64,000 nucleotides of DNA from Saccharothrix sp. (GCF_031180885.1 NZ_JAPSLK010000022.1:1-64000); one strand, 5' to 3'. Positions 1-11,344 are shown, numbered from the stretch's first letter. Notes: a model not told the origin generated them from the sequence alone. A program made the numbers and translations.

Positions 1-60
1 TCCCCGCTCAAATCCACGCTTCGCGCGTGTAGACGCAACGCGCTCCGCGCTGCTGGAGGA

Positions 61-130
61 GGAACGCGCTTCGCGCTCTTGAACCGCGCTGACGCGCTCT
101 CAAGCTGAACGCGCTGACGCGCTCTCAAGA
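61..130. repeat. Short direct repeats of about 24 bp
   Basis: Three imperfect copies of a GAACGCGC-T-GACGCGCTCTCAAG type unit follow one another. No coding sequence is convincing in bases 1-580, so this belongs to a repeat-rich intergenic stretch downstream of the GH43 gene. Confidence 0.6.
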
Positions 131-174
131 TCAAAAGCGGCCTGGAGGCCGCCAATGGGGGAGGGAAGGGCGTC

Positions 175-319
175 GGTTCCCCCACCGCATGGCCTGGCAA
201 AGCCAACCACAGATTCCCCGGGTGCGGCTAAAAACTTTTGCTCGTTCCTCGCAAAACTTTTTGGCCGCACCCGGGGAATCTGTGGTAGCCCTTCGGGCAG
301 GCCATACGGTGGGGGAACC
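175..319. repeat. Long near-perfect inverted repeat (hairpin of about 67-bp arms)
   Basis: The left arm (175-240, beginning GGTTCCCCCACCG) and the right arm (252-319, ending CGGTGGGGGAACC) are reverse complements over most of their length, with a loop of about 11 bases (CTCGTTCCTCG). The innermost arms contain CAAAACTTTTT / TAAAAACTTTTG beside CCGCACCCGGGGAATCTGTGG. The arms differ mainly in a short block (GCAAAGCCAA versus TAGCCCTTCGGGC). It could be a mobile palindromic element, a strong bidirectional terminator or a recombination site. No transposase is adjacent. The structure is seen directly; its role is unknown. Confidence 0.8.
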
Positions 320-355
320 GAAGCCCCGCCGTGGCTGGGAGCAGCCCGCCGCGCG

Positions 356-464
356 GAGCGCGGCGAAAAGCGTAAAGCAGCCGCTGCGCGGCGAAAAGCG
401 AAAAGCGTAAAGCAGCCGCTGCGCGGCGAAAAGCGTAAAGCAGCCGCTACGCGGCGAAAGCAGG
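356..464. repeat. Tandem repeat, unit about 28 bp
   Basis: The unit GCGGCGAAAAGCGTAAAGCA followed by GCCGCT occurs at 360-385, 388-420 (with an internal GAAAAGC duplication) and 423-448, with a partial fourth copy to 464. All six frames are low-complexity here, so I read it as non-coding. Confidence 0.75.
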
Positions 465-524
465 CCGTGGGTGGCGACTTCCGGCCTGACGTCCTTCCGT
501 TTCACCCATCGCCCGGACACGGGC

Positions 525-555
525 GGTCCCTGCCGGCGCATCTCCGGCAGGGACC
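525..555 (-). terminator. Hairpin downstream of the GH43-CBM6 gene
   Basis: GGTCCCTGCCGG (525-536) pairs perfectly with CCGGCAGGGACC (544-555) around a 7-base loop. It lies 25 bases past the stop of the minus-strand gene. No T-tract is visible, as is usual for actinomycete terminators. Confidence 0.65.
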
Positions 556-580
556 GGGCTCGGGGTGGCTGGCCGGGTGA

Positions 581-1966
581 CTAGCTCTGGGCGAACTGCC
601 ACCAGTTCACGTTGAGCTGGTAGCCGCTGCCCCCGGTGAAGCGGAGGAACAGGTCGCGGGTGCCCGTCAGGCCCGACACCCCGCACGTCACCGTGGTCCA
701 GTTCTGCCAGCCGCCCGTGTTCGGCACCGCGCAGCGGCCGACCACCGTTCCGGTCGCGGAGCCGGTGCGGACCTCGATCGCGCTGCCCGCCACCGGGGAC
801 GCCACCCGGGCGGTGAAGCGGGTGGCGCCGGTGCCGAAGGCGACGTTCTTGACCTTGACCCAGTCGCCGTTCTCCAGCCAGCCGATGTTCATGCCGCCCT
901 CGCTGGACGGTTCCGTCTCGATGCCGCTGCCCCAGGCGATGGTCTCGGCTTCCTGGCGGACGTACGGGTTGAGCGTGTCGGCGGGCGGCGGGCCCGACGA
1001 GGTCATGTTGATGGTCGGGATGGAGCCGTCCGCGTTGTAGGTGAACTTCTCCACGGCCACCGAGCGGGTGAAGCCGCCGCCGCCGGGCAGTGCGCCGTTG
1101 TGGTAGAAGAAGTACGAGCTGCCCTTGAAGTCGATGATCCCGGCGTGGTTGGTGAAGCTGCTGCCCTGGGCGGGCATGATCGTGCCGCGGTAGGTCCACG
1201 GGCCGGTGGGGCCGGGCGAGGTCGAGTAGGCGATGAACTCCGAGCAGCACTTGGCGGCGAACACGTTGTAGTACAAGCCGTTGCGCTTGTAGACCCAGGG
1301 GCCTTCCTCGTACAGGGTGGGCCGGGTGGCGTCACCGGTCCGGGTGCCGAACCCGGCCGTGGTGAGCGGGATCTGGGTGGGGCCGCCGTTCAGGGAGATC
1401 ATGTCCGGGTTGAGGCGGGCGTACCACAGGTTCGGGTTGCCCCAGTACAGGTACGCCTGACCGTTGTCGTCGATCATGACGGCCGGGTCGATCTCGCCGT
1501 TCTCCACCAGCGGCCTGCCGATGGCGTCGCGGAACGGGCCGGTGGGGCTGTCCGCCACACCGACGCCGATGGCCATGCGCCCGGTGGCGCGGTTGACCAC
1601 GGGGACGTACCAGTAGAACTTCCCGTTGCGCTCGACGGCGTGGCCCGCCCACGCGTCACGAGCGGCCCAGCTGAAGGTGGCGAGGCTCATCGGTGAGCCG
1701 TGATCGGTCCAGTTGACCATGTCCGCCGAGGACCAGACGCGCCAGTCCTTCATGGTGAACCAGGTGGAGCCGTCCTCGTCGTGTCCGGTGTAGAGGTACA
1801 CGCGTCCGTTGTGGACCAACGGCGCTGGGTCGGCGGTGTGGATGTGCTGCACGATCGGGTTGTCCGCCCGGGCGGGCGGTGGCGAGAGGACCGCGTTCAG
1901 GGTCGTCGCGGTCAGGACCAGTCCCAGGAGTGCGGCCGTCATCGCCCGCAGCCTCGTCAGTTTCAT
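581..1966 (-). CDS. Secreted GH43 glycosidase with C-terminal CBM6 (arabinoxylan-type)
   Basis: A 461-aa exported enzyme predicted to release arabinose or xylose from arabinoxylan outside the cell. A signal peptide spans about residues 1-35. A five-bladed GH43 propeller runs from about 36 to 325. The three GH43 carboxylates fit D46 (HTADPAP), D160 (NGEIDPAV) and E221 (EEGPW). From about 335 to 459 a CBM6-like module begins with QEAETIAWG and ends with VNWWQFAQ. The gene is divergent from the GH6 cellulase across a 330-bp region carrying palindromic operators, so shared carbohydrate-responsive control is likely. Substrate assignment is family-level only. Confidence 0.87.
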   Translation of the reverse strand: MKLTRLRAMTAALLGLVLTATTLNAVLSPPPARADNPIVQHIHTADPAPLVHNGRVYLYTGHDEDGSTWFTMKDWRVWSSADMVNWTDHGSPMSLATFSWAARDAWAGHAVERNGKFYWYVPVVNRATGRMAIGVGVADSPTGPFRDAIGRPLVENGEIDPAVMIDDNGQAYLYWGNPNLWYARLNPDMISLNGGPTQIPLTTAGFGTRTGDATRPTLYEEGPWVYKRNGLYYNVFAAKCCSEFIAYSTSPGPTGPWTYRGTIMPAQGSSFTNHAGIIDFKGSSYFFYHNGALPGGGGFTRSVAVEKFTYNADGSIPTINMTSSGPPPADTLNPYVRQEAETIAWGSGIETEPSSEGGMNIGWLENGDWVKVKNVAFGTGATRFTARVASPVAGSAIEVRTGSATGTVVGRCAVPNTGGWQNWTTVTCGVSGLTGTRDLFLRFTGGSGYQLNVNWWQFAQS

Positions 1967-2027
1967 CTTCCACGCTTTCCGGAGAACGCCCGCGGCACAC
2001 GACCAAACGAGTTTGGCAGCGCATGTG

Positions 2028-2039
2028 CACGCTCACAAG
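2028..2039. promoter_or_regulatory. CACGCTCACAAG element shared with the GH27 promoter
   Basis: The 12-mer CACGCTCACAAG in the GH43/GH6 intergenic region recurs at 12455-12466 upstream of the GH27 operon. In both places it precedes the 27-bp GCTAAAG...CTTTAGC palindrome on the same strand. It may be a promoter or activator element; this is inference from recurrence only. Confidence 0.35.
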
Positions 2040-2159
2040 ACAGATTTCAAGGTCACTGCGGATATTTAGCCCGGTTGGCGTAGACAAGGGCGAAGAGCGC
2101 CCTGAAGTGCCTGCTCAGCGCTACGAAACATGTGTGAACGAGTTTTCGTACATGAACTT

Positions 2160-2186
2160 GCTAAAGTTAGCGCTAACATCTTTAGC
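2160..2186. promoter_or_regulatory. Nested palindromic operator, LacI type
   Basis: The outer arms GCTAAAG (2160-2166) and CTTTAGC (2180-2186) enclose the perfect palindrome GTTAGCGCTAAC (2166-2177) with its central CG typical of LacI-family sites. A copy differing at two positions lies at 12511-12537 before the GH27 pair, and the half-site GCTAA recurs at 11329-11344 before the ABC importer. One of the two LacI regulators here (11355 or 15948) is the obvious candidate ligand. Confidence 0.7.
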
Positions 2187-2236
2187 AACCGCCAGTAATT
2201 GACTCCCCTGTCGCGGCGTCGCTACATTGGCCTCTC

Positions 2237-2250
2237 TGGGAGCGCTCCCA
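2237..2250. promoter_or_regulatory. CebR-type box upstream of GH6
   Basis: TGGGAGCGCTCCCA is a perfect 14-bp palindrome, 50 bases before the GH6 start. It is identical to the operator recognised by the cellobiose-sensing LacI-family repressor CebR in Streptomyces. It implies that the two GH6 cellulases respond to cello-oligosaccharides. No cebEFG-cebR locus is in this window, so the cognate regulator probably lies elsewhere. Confidence 0.85.
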
Positions 2251-2300
2251 ACCTGCTGCACACGTCCTTCACCACGGCAACGACGCTACGAGGACTCTGA

Positions 2301-5407
<3,107 letters not shown>

Positions 5408-5431
5408 CCGGCGATCCCCAACCCTGAAGCA

Positions 5432-5468
5432 GTTCCCCGCCCGGCAACGCCTCCGCCGGGCGGGGAAC
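5432..5468 (+). terminator. Terminator of the GH6 operon
   Basis: GTTCCCCGCCCGGC (5432-5445) and GCCGGGCGGGGAAC (5455-5468) form a perfect 14-bp stem with a 9-base loop, 25 bases after the stop. A smaller hairpin (ACCGCC...GGCGGT) follows immediately. Confidence 0.85.
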
Positions 5469-5517
5469 CGCCGTTTGTGGCGGTTGTGTGGAGGCGGTTC
5501 GCGCCTTTGCCGGTCGC

Positions 5518-5670
5518 GCTTCGACGGTTGGCGCGTTGGCGGTTGGCGCGTTGGTGCGTTGGCGGTTGGCGGTTGGCGGTTGGCGGTTGGCGGTTGCAGT
5601 TTGCGGTTGGTGCTTGGTGCTTGGTGCTCGGAGCTTGGCGGTTGGTGCGTTGGTGGTTGGCTCGCGTTTG
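5518..5670. repeat. Degenerate TTGGCGG heptamer repeats
   Basis: GGTTGGC / GCGTTGG / GCTTGGT units are repeated more than fifteen times, including five consecutive perfect GGTTGGC copies. The array ends close to the point where recognisable coding similarity of the HxlR-SCP2 remnant begins. Confidence 0.8.
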
Positions 5671-5719
5671 TCGCGGGTTGTCTCGCGTCGGGCGGAACGC
5701 CAACGACCGCCGCCGGCGG

Positions 5720-6150
5720 CCTCCCGCGTCTACGAGCTGACCGAGTGGGGCGCCGAGTTAAGGCCCATCGTTCTCGCACTCGGCATCTGGGGCGCGCGGT
5801 CACCGGTGCTCAAGCCCGAGGGCGAACTGCGCGCGGACTCGCTGATGCTGTCGCTGCTCCGCGGGCTCGACCCGGCCATGTTCGCGTCCGCCCGCGTCTT
5901 CGAGGTCCGCCTCGGCAAAGACGCGTTCACGGTTTCCACGCGGGACGCGGTCCGGGTGTCTCGCGACCAGGTGACCGGTCCGGTGGACACCGTCATCGAC
6001 ATCGACACCGAGACAATGGGCGCGCTAATGGCGGGCGAGACCGATGTGGACTCCGTGGTCGAGGGCGTTCGGGTCCGACTGGACGGCGACGTCGAGGCCG
6101 GACGGGCGCTGCTGGCCGCGGTCTCGGCGTTGGACGTTTCGGCGGCTTGA
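5720..6150 (+). pseudogene. 5'-truncated HxlR-type regulator with SCP2-like C-terminal domain
   Basis: From SRVYELTEWGAELRPIVLAL onward the reading frame matches the last winged-helix strand of HxlR regulators of the kind that carry an SCP2/sterol-carrier-like domain. That domain is still readable (VFEVRLGKDAFTV to LLAAVSALDV, about 110 residues). The N-terminal HTH is absent: upstream the same frame runs into the heptamer array and encodes only low-complexity residues. I therefore read it as the 3' half of a regulator gene cut off by repeat expansion or recombination. A functional truncated SCP2 protein cannot be excluded. Confidence 0.6.
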
Positions 6151-6230
6151 AACCGCCCTCCGGCACCGCCGCGAAGCCCAAGATCCAGCACGACGACCAC
6201 CAGACCGACTGCCCGTGTGGCGGCTCGGGT

Positions 6231-6267
6231 GAGGCGCACCGCCGGGGAGTGCGCGGCGGTGCGCCTC
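6231..6267 (-). terminator. Terminator of the ABC-GH43 operon
   Basis: GAGGCGCACCGCC (6231-6243) pairs with GGCGGTGCGCCTC (6255-6267), a perfect 13-bp stem placed 9 bases beyond the stop of the minus-strand GH43 gene. Confidence 0.8.
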
Positions 6268-6275
6268 GGTGGTTC

Positions 6276-8339
6276 TTACGGTGTGGTCAGGTCGAACTTT
6301 CGGATGGTCACCGAGCCGCCCAGGGCCTGGGTGGCGTGGTTGAACATGGCGAAGCGGTAGCCCATGAAGAATTGCCAGGCGTTGTTGAGGGTCAGGGCGT
6401 TGCCGAGCGGGGTGAAGTTCACTCCGTCCGTGCTGTAGGAGAACCTTGCCTGGCGTCCGCTGCCTGGTCTGATGTCGGCGTTGGCGCGCAACCAGATCCG
6501 GCCGCCGCTGACGTTCGCGCCGGCCACCTCGGTGCCGGTGTTGGTGGTGTTCCAGTTGCTGTCCATGGCCAGGCCGTTGGTCATCACGACGCGGGTGTTG
6601 CCGTTGTCGCGTTTGATGCCGATCCAGGCGGATGACTGGCGCAGCATGGCCAGGCCCGAGCGGTCACCGTCGCGCATGGTGCTGTAGTCCAGCTCGATGG
6701 TGGCGGTGGATGTCGGGCCTTGGATGCGGTGGGTCAGGGTGTTGCGGGCTGCGTAGAGGTCGTTGGTGACGGTGGCCGTGGAGAGGCGCAGGCCGTTGCC
6801 CACGCTGTACTTGGTGGGGTCGGGGTTGTGGTTCCACTCCCACTGGGGGCCGAGGGTGGTGGCCGTGAAGGTGTCGGAGCCGACCATCGGCTTCACCTGG
6901 CGGGGCGGCGCGGGGAGGTTCGGCTTGGGGTAGTTGGTGCCCCAGGTGCCGTTGACGGTTTGGAGGACCGGCCAGCCGTCCGACGTCCAGGTGATCGGGG
7001 CGAGAGCGGGCATCCGGCCGCCGGGGTAGGCGTCGACGAAGGCCATGTAGTACCAGTCGCCGTTCTGGGTCTGGACCAGGCCGCCCTGGTGCGGCACGCC
7101 GCCGCCGGGGATGGGGCCGGGGAGGTCGAGCAGGACCTGGCGCATGGTGTACGGGCCGAAGGGGCCGTTGTCGGACTTGAGGACGTACTGGCCGTTCGCG
7201 GGGCGGGTCAGCCAGATGTAGTAGCTGTTGCCGCGCTTGTAGAAGCGGGCGCCTTCGAGCGTGCCGACGTTGGATGGCGTTTGGAAGACTTGTTGCGCGC
7301 GGACCTGCGTGCGGCCGTCGGGGGAGAGTTGGGCGACGCTGATCGTCGTGTTGCCGTACGCGATGTACATGGTGTCGTTGTCGTCGAACAACATGCCCGC
7401 GTCGTAGTAGCAGTTGTCGATCTGGGCGTGCTTGGTCCACGTGCCGTCCACGGCGGAGGCGGTGTAGATGTGGGTGTCGTTGAAGTCGATGCACCCGGCC
7501 CAGTAGTAGGTGCTGTTGCTGCGCCGGTAGTTCATCGTGGAGGCCCAGATGCCGTCGACGTAGGCATGGCCGCCGGTGAGGTTGTACTTGGACCCGAATT
7601 CGAGGGACGGGACGGCGTGACCCGCGTACTCCCAGTTGACCAGGTCGTAGGAGCGGATGATCGGGGCGCCCGGCGAGTAGTGCATGGTCGAGGCGGTGGC
7701 GTAGTAGGTGTCGCCGACCCGGATGATGTCCACGTCGGCGAAGTCCTGCCACACGACCGGGTTGGTGAACTGGGTGCCGGGTGTCGTGCCGCCGACCTTG
7801 ACCAGTTGCCACTGCTGGTTGTTGCCGCCCCAGTCGCTGTACTGGACGATGTTCGCTCCATCGGATGTCGAGGCGTTCTGCACTTCGACGGCCTTGTTGC
7901 TGTTGCGGTTGATCAGGCGGACGTAGCCGTCGGGGGAGTCGGCCAGGCGGAACTGCTGGTTGGTGCCGTTGTGGTCGGACCACTGGACGATGGCGGCGCC
8001 GTCGGCGGTGGAGGCGCCCGTGACGTCGAGGACCTTGCCGGAGTGCTTGGACTTCAGCCGGTAGTAGCCGCCGCCGGAGTCGACGAACTGCCACTGCTGG
8101 TTGGCGCCGTCACCGCGCGTCCACTGGGTGATGCGCCCGCCGTCGTTGGTGGCGAAGTTGTACACGTCCAGGGCCTTCCCGCTGTTGCGGTTGACCAGGA
8201 CGTACCACGCGGTGGTGTCCACGGTGGCGGCGGAGCTGGGGGTTGTGCCGAGGGCGACCAGCAGGCCGCCGAGCAGGGTGACGACGGCGAGTGCGGCGAC
8301 CCGTCGGCGTCTGGTGGGGGAGTGGCCTGGCTCGGCCAT
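6276..8339 (-). CDS. Secreted GH43 enzyme with N-terminal ricin-type lectin and C-terminal beta-sandwich
   Basis: A 687-aa exported beta-xylosidase or arabinofuranosidase-type enzyme. A signal peptide (1-38) is followed by a beta-trefoil ricin module (about 42-182) with three Q-x-W/F repeats (QQWQF, QQFRL, QQWQL), the GH43 propeller (about 190-475) and a beta-sandwich domain (about 490-687). Likely catalytic residues are D202 (FADVDI), D313 (YYDAGM) and E362 (LEGARFY). It starts 24 bases after the second permease gene, with an AAGGAGC ribosome-binding site. It is therefore the last gene of an importer operon that would take up its products. The ricin module closely resembles that of the GH62 enzyme at 17002. 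Confidence 0.88.
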   Translation of the reverse strand: MAEPGHSPTRRRRVAALAVVTLLGGLLVALGTTPSSAATVDTTAWYVLVNRNSGKALDVYNFATNDGGRITQWTRGDGANQQWQFVDSGGGYYRLKSKHSGKVLDVTGASTADGAAIVQWSDHNGTNQQFRLADSPDGYVRLINRNSNKAVEVQNASTSDGANIVQYSDWGGNNQQWQLVKVGGTTPGTQFTNPVVWQDFADVDIIRVGDTYYATASTMHYSPGAPIIRSYDLVNWEYAGHAVPSLEFGSKYNLTGGHAYVDGIWASTMNYRRSNSTYYWAGCIDFNDTHIYTASAVDGTWTKHAQIDNCYYDAGMLFDDNDTMYIAYGNTTISVAQLSPDGRTQVRAQQVFQTPSNVGTLEGARFYKRGNSYYIWLTRPANGQYVLKSDNGPFGPYTMRQVLLDLPGPIPGGGVPHQGGLVQTQNGDWYYMAFVDAYPGGRMPALAPITWTSDGWPVLQTVNGTWGTNYPKPNLPAPPRQVKPMVGSDTFTATTLGPQWEWNHNPDPTKYSVGNGLRLSTATVTNDLYAARNTLTHRIQGPTSTATIELDYSTMRDGDRSGLAMLRQSSAWIGIKRDNGNTRVVMTNGLAMDSNWNTTNTGTEVAGANVSGGRIWLRANADIRPGSGRQARFSYSTDGVNFTPLGNALTLNNAWQFFMGYRFAMFNHATQALGGSVTIRKFDLTTP

Positions 8340-8363
8340 GAGCGCTCCTTCGATCGTCGGTGA

Positions 8364-9161
8364 TCATCGGACCGCGACGCCCCGGACCAGGGCGTCGGCG
8401 AAACGGCGGTGCGCCAGGGCGAGCGCCACGACCACCGGGGCCGTGATCAGCAGCGCGCCCGCGCACAGCAGCGGCACGTCGGTGCCCCAACGGCCCTGGA
8501 ACGCGTCCAGCGCGCCGGCGGCTGTGCGGCGCAGCGGGTCGTCGACCAGGACCAGGGCGAAGAGGAGGTGGTTCCACGTCCACACGGAGAGGAGGAGGGC
8601 GAGGGACCGCAGCGCGTCGTCGGCGAGGGGCAGGTGCACGCGTCGGAGTGCCGACCAGGGGCCGGCGCCGTCCACGCGGGCGGAGTCGGTCAGTTCGGGC
8701 GGTGTGGAGGCGAAGTGTGTGCGCATCCACAGGACGCCGAAGGGGAGGTGGGCGGCGATCAGCGCGAGGGCCAGGCCTGTGGTGGTGTTGAGCAGGCCGA
8801 GGTCGCGGACTTGTTGGTAGAGGGGGAGGGTGATGGCTTCGCGGGGCAGCACGAGGCCGACCAGGAACAGTCCCTCGGCGATGCGTCGGCCGGGGAAGGG
8901 GAGTCGGGCCAGTGCGTATCCGGCGGCTGTCGAGAGCGCCAGGGCCGCTGGTACGACGGTGAGCACGAGGAGTGCGCCGGAGAGCAGGGCGCGGTCTATG
9001 TGGGCCGAGCGGAATGCATCGGTGAAGTTCGACCAGTGCGGGTCCGATGGCCAGGTCAGGCCCGGGGGATGGGTGCCCGGTGGGTGCAGGGCGGTGACCA
9101 GCAGTTCCGCCAGGGGGAGGAGGGTGACCGCGGCGAGCGCGATCTGTGTCGTGAGTTTCAC
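8364..9161 (-). CDS. Sugar ABC transporter permease (MalG-type)
   Basis: A 265-aa inner-membrane subunit of an oligosaccharide importer with about six membrane segments. The cytoplasmic EAA loop is recognisable near DSARVDGAGPWSALRRVHLP, where the ATPase would dock. The GTG start at 9161 is chosen because it overlaps the upstream permease stop by GTGA, giving translational coupling. No ATPase gene is present in the operon, as in Streptomyces systems energised by a shared MsiK. Confidence 0.88.
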   Translation of the reverse strand: MKLTTQIALAAVTLLPLAELLVTALHPPGTHPPGLTWPSDPHWSNFTDAFRSAHIDRALLSGALLVLTVVPAALALSTAAGYALARLPFPGRRIAEGLFLVGLVLPREAITLPLYQQVRDLGLLNTTTGLALALIAAHLPFGVLWMRTHFASTPPELTDSARVDGAGPWSALRRVHLPLADDALRSLALLLSVWTWNHLLFALVLVDDPLRRTAAGALDAFQGRWGTDVPLLCAGALLITAPVVVALALAHRRFADALVRGVAVR

Positions 9162-9988
9162 CGCGACCACCGGAGTACGGGGGCGGTGAAGGCCAGCACT
9201 ACGGCCACCAGGAGCACGGCCAGGGCGGAGGCGAGGCCTATCTGGCGGTCGGTGAAGGCCAGGTGGAAGATCTCCAGTGCGGGAACCGCTGTTGCGCCGC
9301 CGGGGCCGCCCTTCGTGGTCACGTAGACGACGTCGAAGCTCGACAGCGCTGCCAGCGAGGTGATCACCACGCACACGCCGATCTCGCGCCGGACACCCGG
9401 CAGCGTCACCGTGCGGAACTCCTGCCATCGGCCGGCGCCGTCCAGGCGGGCGGCTTCGTAGAGGGACGGGTCCAGGCGGCGGACGCCCGCCGAGAGCAGG
9501 AGAGTGCACAGGCCGAGCAGCGCCCACGCTCCGATCACACCCACGGCCGCCAGGGCTGTTGAGGAGTCGCCCAGCCATGCCCGTGTCACGTTGTCGAGGC
9601 CGATTGCCTCCAGCGTTCGGTTCACCGCGCCGGTCGAGGACAGCAGCACGCTCCACGCCAGGCCCGCCGCGACCGGCGGCACGGCCTGGGGCAGGACCAG
9701 GATCAGTGTCGGCCCCCGCTGGAGTGCGGCGGCGAGGGTCAGGCCCAGGACGATCGGACCGGCCGTGAACAACACGACCAGTAGGAGGGCGTTGAGGAGT
9801 GGGCGGTGTAGATCTGGGTCGGTGAGAACGGCGGTGTAGTTGTCCCAGCCGACCCATACCGCTTGGCCTACGCCGTCCCAGCGGTACAGGGAGTACTGGG
9901 CGACCAGGGCCAGTGGGCGCAGGACGAAGACCCCGTACACGGCTAGTGCGGGGAGGACGAACAGCCAGCCGGCCAAGCGGGTTCGCAC
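9158..9988 (-). CDS. Sugar ABC transporter permease (MalF-type)
   Basis: A 276-aa membrane subunit with about six hydrophobic segments and the EAA motif EAARLDGAGRWQEFRTVTLP, forming the transport channel with the next permease. The GTG start (GTGCGAACC) lies 4 bases after the stop of the binding-protein gene. The order binding protein, permease, permease, glycosidase is typical of actinomycete CUT1 operons. Confidence 0.88.
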   Translation of the reverse strand: MRTRLAGWLFVLPALAVYGVFVLRPLALVAQYSLYRWDGVGQAVWVGWDNYTAVLTDPDLHRPLLNALLLVVLFTAGPIVLGLTLAAALQRGPTLILVLPQAVPPVAAGLAWSVLLSSTGAVNRTLEAIGLDNVTRAWLGDSSTALAAVGVIGAWALLGLCTLLLSAGVRRLDPSLYEAARLDGAGRWQEFRTVTLPGVRREIGVCVVITSLAALSSFDVVYVTTKGGPGGATAVPALEIFHLAFTDRQIGLASALAVLLVAVVLAFTAPVLRWSR

Positions 9989-9992
9989 CTCG

Positions 9993-11309
9993 TCAGCCCC
10001 CGGTTTGGGCGACGTAGTCCGCCTGCACCGCGCGCAGCAGGCCCTCGGGGGTCTGGTCGCCCTCCGCCAAGCGCTGGAGCTGCGGGGTCCAGCTCTTCGC
10101 GTAGATGGCGCCGGTCGCGTTGGCGATGAAGTCCATGGCGGTGTCGTGGGTCAGGACCTCGTCGGTCGCGGCGAACGTGGCGGCGGTGACCGAAGCCGGG
10201 TCCAGTGGCCAGGGCGTTGTCGGGCCGAGGGGGCGGGCGCCGCCTACGCGTACGACCAGGTCGCGGGCCGTGGGGTTGGTGGTGGCCCAGTCGAGGAACG
10301 CTGCGGCGCAGTCGGGGCGGGCGGCGCGGGACGGGATGCCGAAGGTGGGGGGACCGGCCATCGCGGCGCGGGGGTGGCCCGCTTGTCGTGGGGGCATGAG
10401 GAAGAAGCCGGCGCGGTTGGGCATGCGGCGGTCCAGAGTGGCGGATTCCCAGTCGCCGTTGACCATGAACAGGGCCTTGCCGGAGGTGAACCTGTCCATC
10501 ATGCGGGCGTAGTCGGTGGCGTTGAGGTCGGGGTCGAAGTAGCCCGCCTTCAGCCAGCGCGCCAGGTGTCGTGCGGCCTCGATGTTGGACGGGGTGTCGA
10601 TGGTCGCGCCGGGGCGCTGGAAGATCCAGTCGTCCAAGGACTTCGGGGTGCTGTAGACGCCCATGAGGCTTTGCAGGGGGAACGTCAGCCCGCCGGTTGC
10701 GCCGCCGTTGAAGCCGGCTATGGGGGTGATGCCGGCGGACTTGGCGCGGGCGAGGGCGTTGTCCAATTCGGCCAGGGTTCGGGGTTCTTGGATGCCGATG
10801 CGGGCGGCGATTTCCTTGTCGTAGAAGATTCCTGTGACGCTGGTGGACAGGCCGGTCGCGTACAGCGGTCCCTCGCCGCGGGGCCGGCCGTTGGGGGAGA
10901 CGCGCAGTGGGCGGGTCTGGGCTGACGGCCTGCGGTCCCAGCCCAGGGTGCGGGCGTAGCCGTCGAGGTCGCGTAAGAGGCCGGCGCGGACGGCCTCGGA
11001 CACCTGGGGCAGCCGCATCAGGTCCGGTGGGTCGTCGGCCAGGACGCGGAGGGCGTTGCGGGTCAGGACGTCGAACTGTTCCTCGCGGATGTCCCACGTG
11101 ACGTTGGGGTGCTGGCGGGTGAACTCGTCGGCCAGTGCCTTTGCCAGTGGGAAACCGGTTTCGAAGCGGGCCTTCAGGGTGATGTCCGCGGTGCCGCAGC
11201 CCGGGGTCGTCGATGTGTCCACTGTGGACTGCGGTGCGCTGCCGGGTGCACAGCAGCCGACCACGATGGCGGTCAGTGCGGCCAGGACCGCTCCGGCGCG
11301 ATGGGACAT
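9993..11309 (-). CDS. Extracellular sugar-binding lipoprotein of ABC importer
   Basis: A 438-aa family-1 solute-binding protein that would capture plant-derived oligosaccharides. The N-terminus ends in a lipobox (VVGC, acylated Cys 19 or 20) followed by a flexible spacer. The mature part has the two-lobe pattern, with TLKARFETGFPLAKALADEF early and AKSWTPQLQRLAEG near the end. A GAGGAG ribosome-binding site precedes the ATG. A GCTAA...TTAGC operator lies 20 bases upstream, facing the divergent LacI gene. The sugar is not determined; the GH43 partner suggests xylo- or arabino-oligosaccharides. Confidence 0.86.
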   Translation of the reverse strand: MSHRAGAVLAALTAIVVGCCAPGSAPQSTVDTSTTPGCGTADITLKARFETGFPLAKALADEFTRQHPNVTWDIREEQFDVLTRNALRVLADDPPDLMRLPQVSEAVRAGLLRDLDGYARTLGWDRRPSAQTRPLRVSPNGRPRGEGPLYATGLSTSVTGIFYDKEIAARIGIQEPRTLAELDNALARAKSAGITPIAGFNGGATGGLTFPLQSLMGVYSTPKSLDDWIFQRPGATIDTPSNIEAARHLARWLKAGYFDPDLNATDYARMMDRFTSGKALFMVNGDWESATLDRRMPNRAGFFLMPPRQAGHPRAAMAGPPTFGIPSRAARPDCAAAFLDWATTNPTARDLVVRVGGARPLGPTTPWPLDPASVTAATFAATDEVLTHDTAMDFIANATGAIYAKSWTPQLQRLAEGDQTPEGLLRAVQADYVAQTGG

Positions 11310-11328
11310 CCGAGTCTCCTCTTGCCCT

Positions 11329-11344
11329 GCTAAATCGTGTTAGC
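11329..11344. promoter_or_regulatory. GCTAA-N6-TTAGC operator between importer and LacI gene
   Basis: The inverted repeat GCTAA (11329-11333) and TTAGC (11340-11344) sits in the 45-bp gap between the divergent importer operon and the LacI gene. It shares half-sites with the operators at 2160 and 12511. Binding here would control the importer and probably autoregulate the regulator. Confidence 0.6.

Noticed and set aside
131-580. Open frames across the repeats at the left end
   Set aside because: Their translations are dictated by the repeats and the hairpin, with no ribosome-binding site and no protein-like composition.
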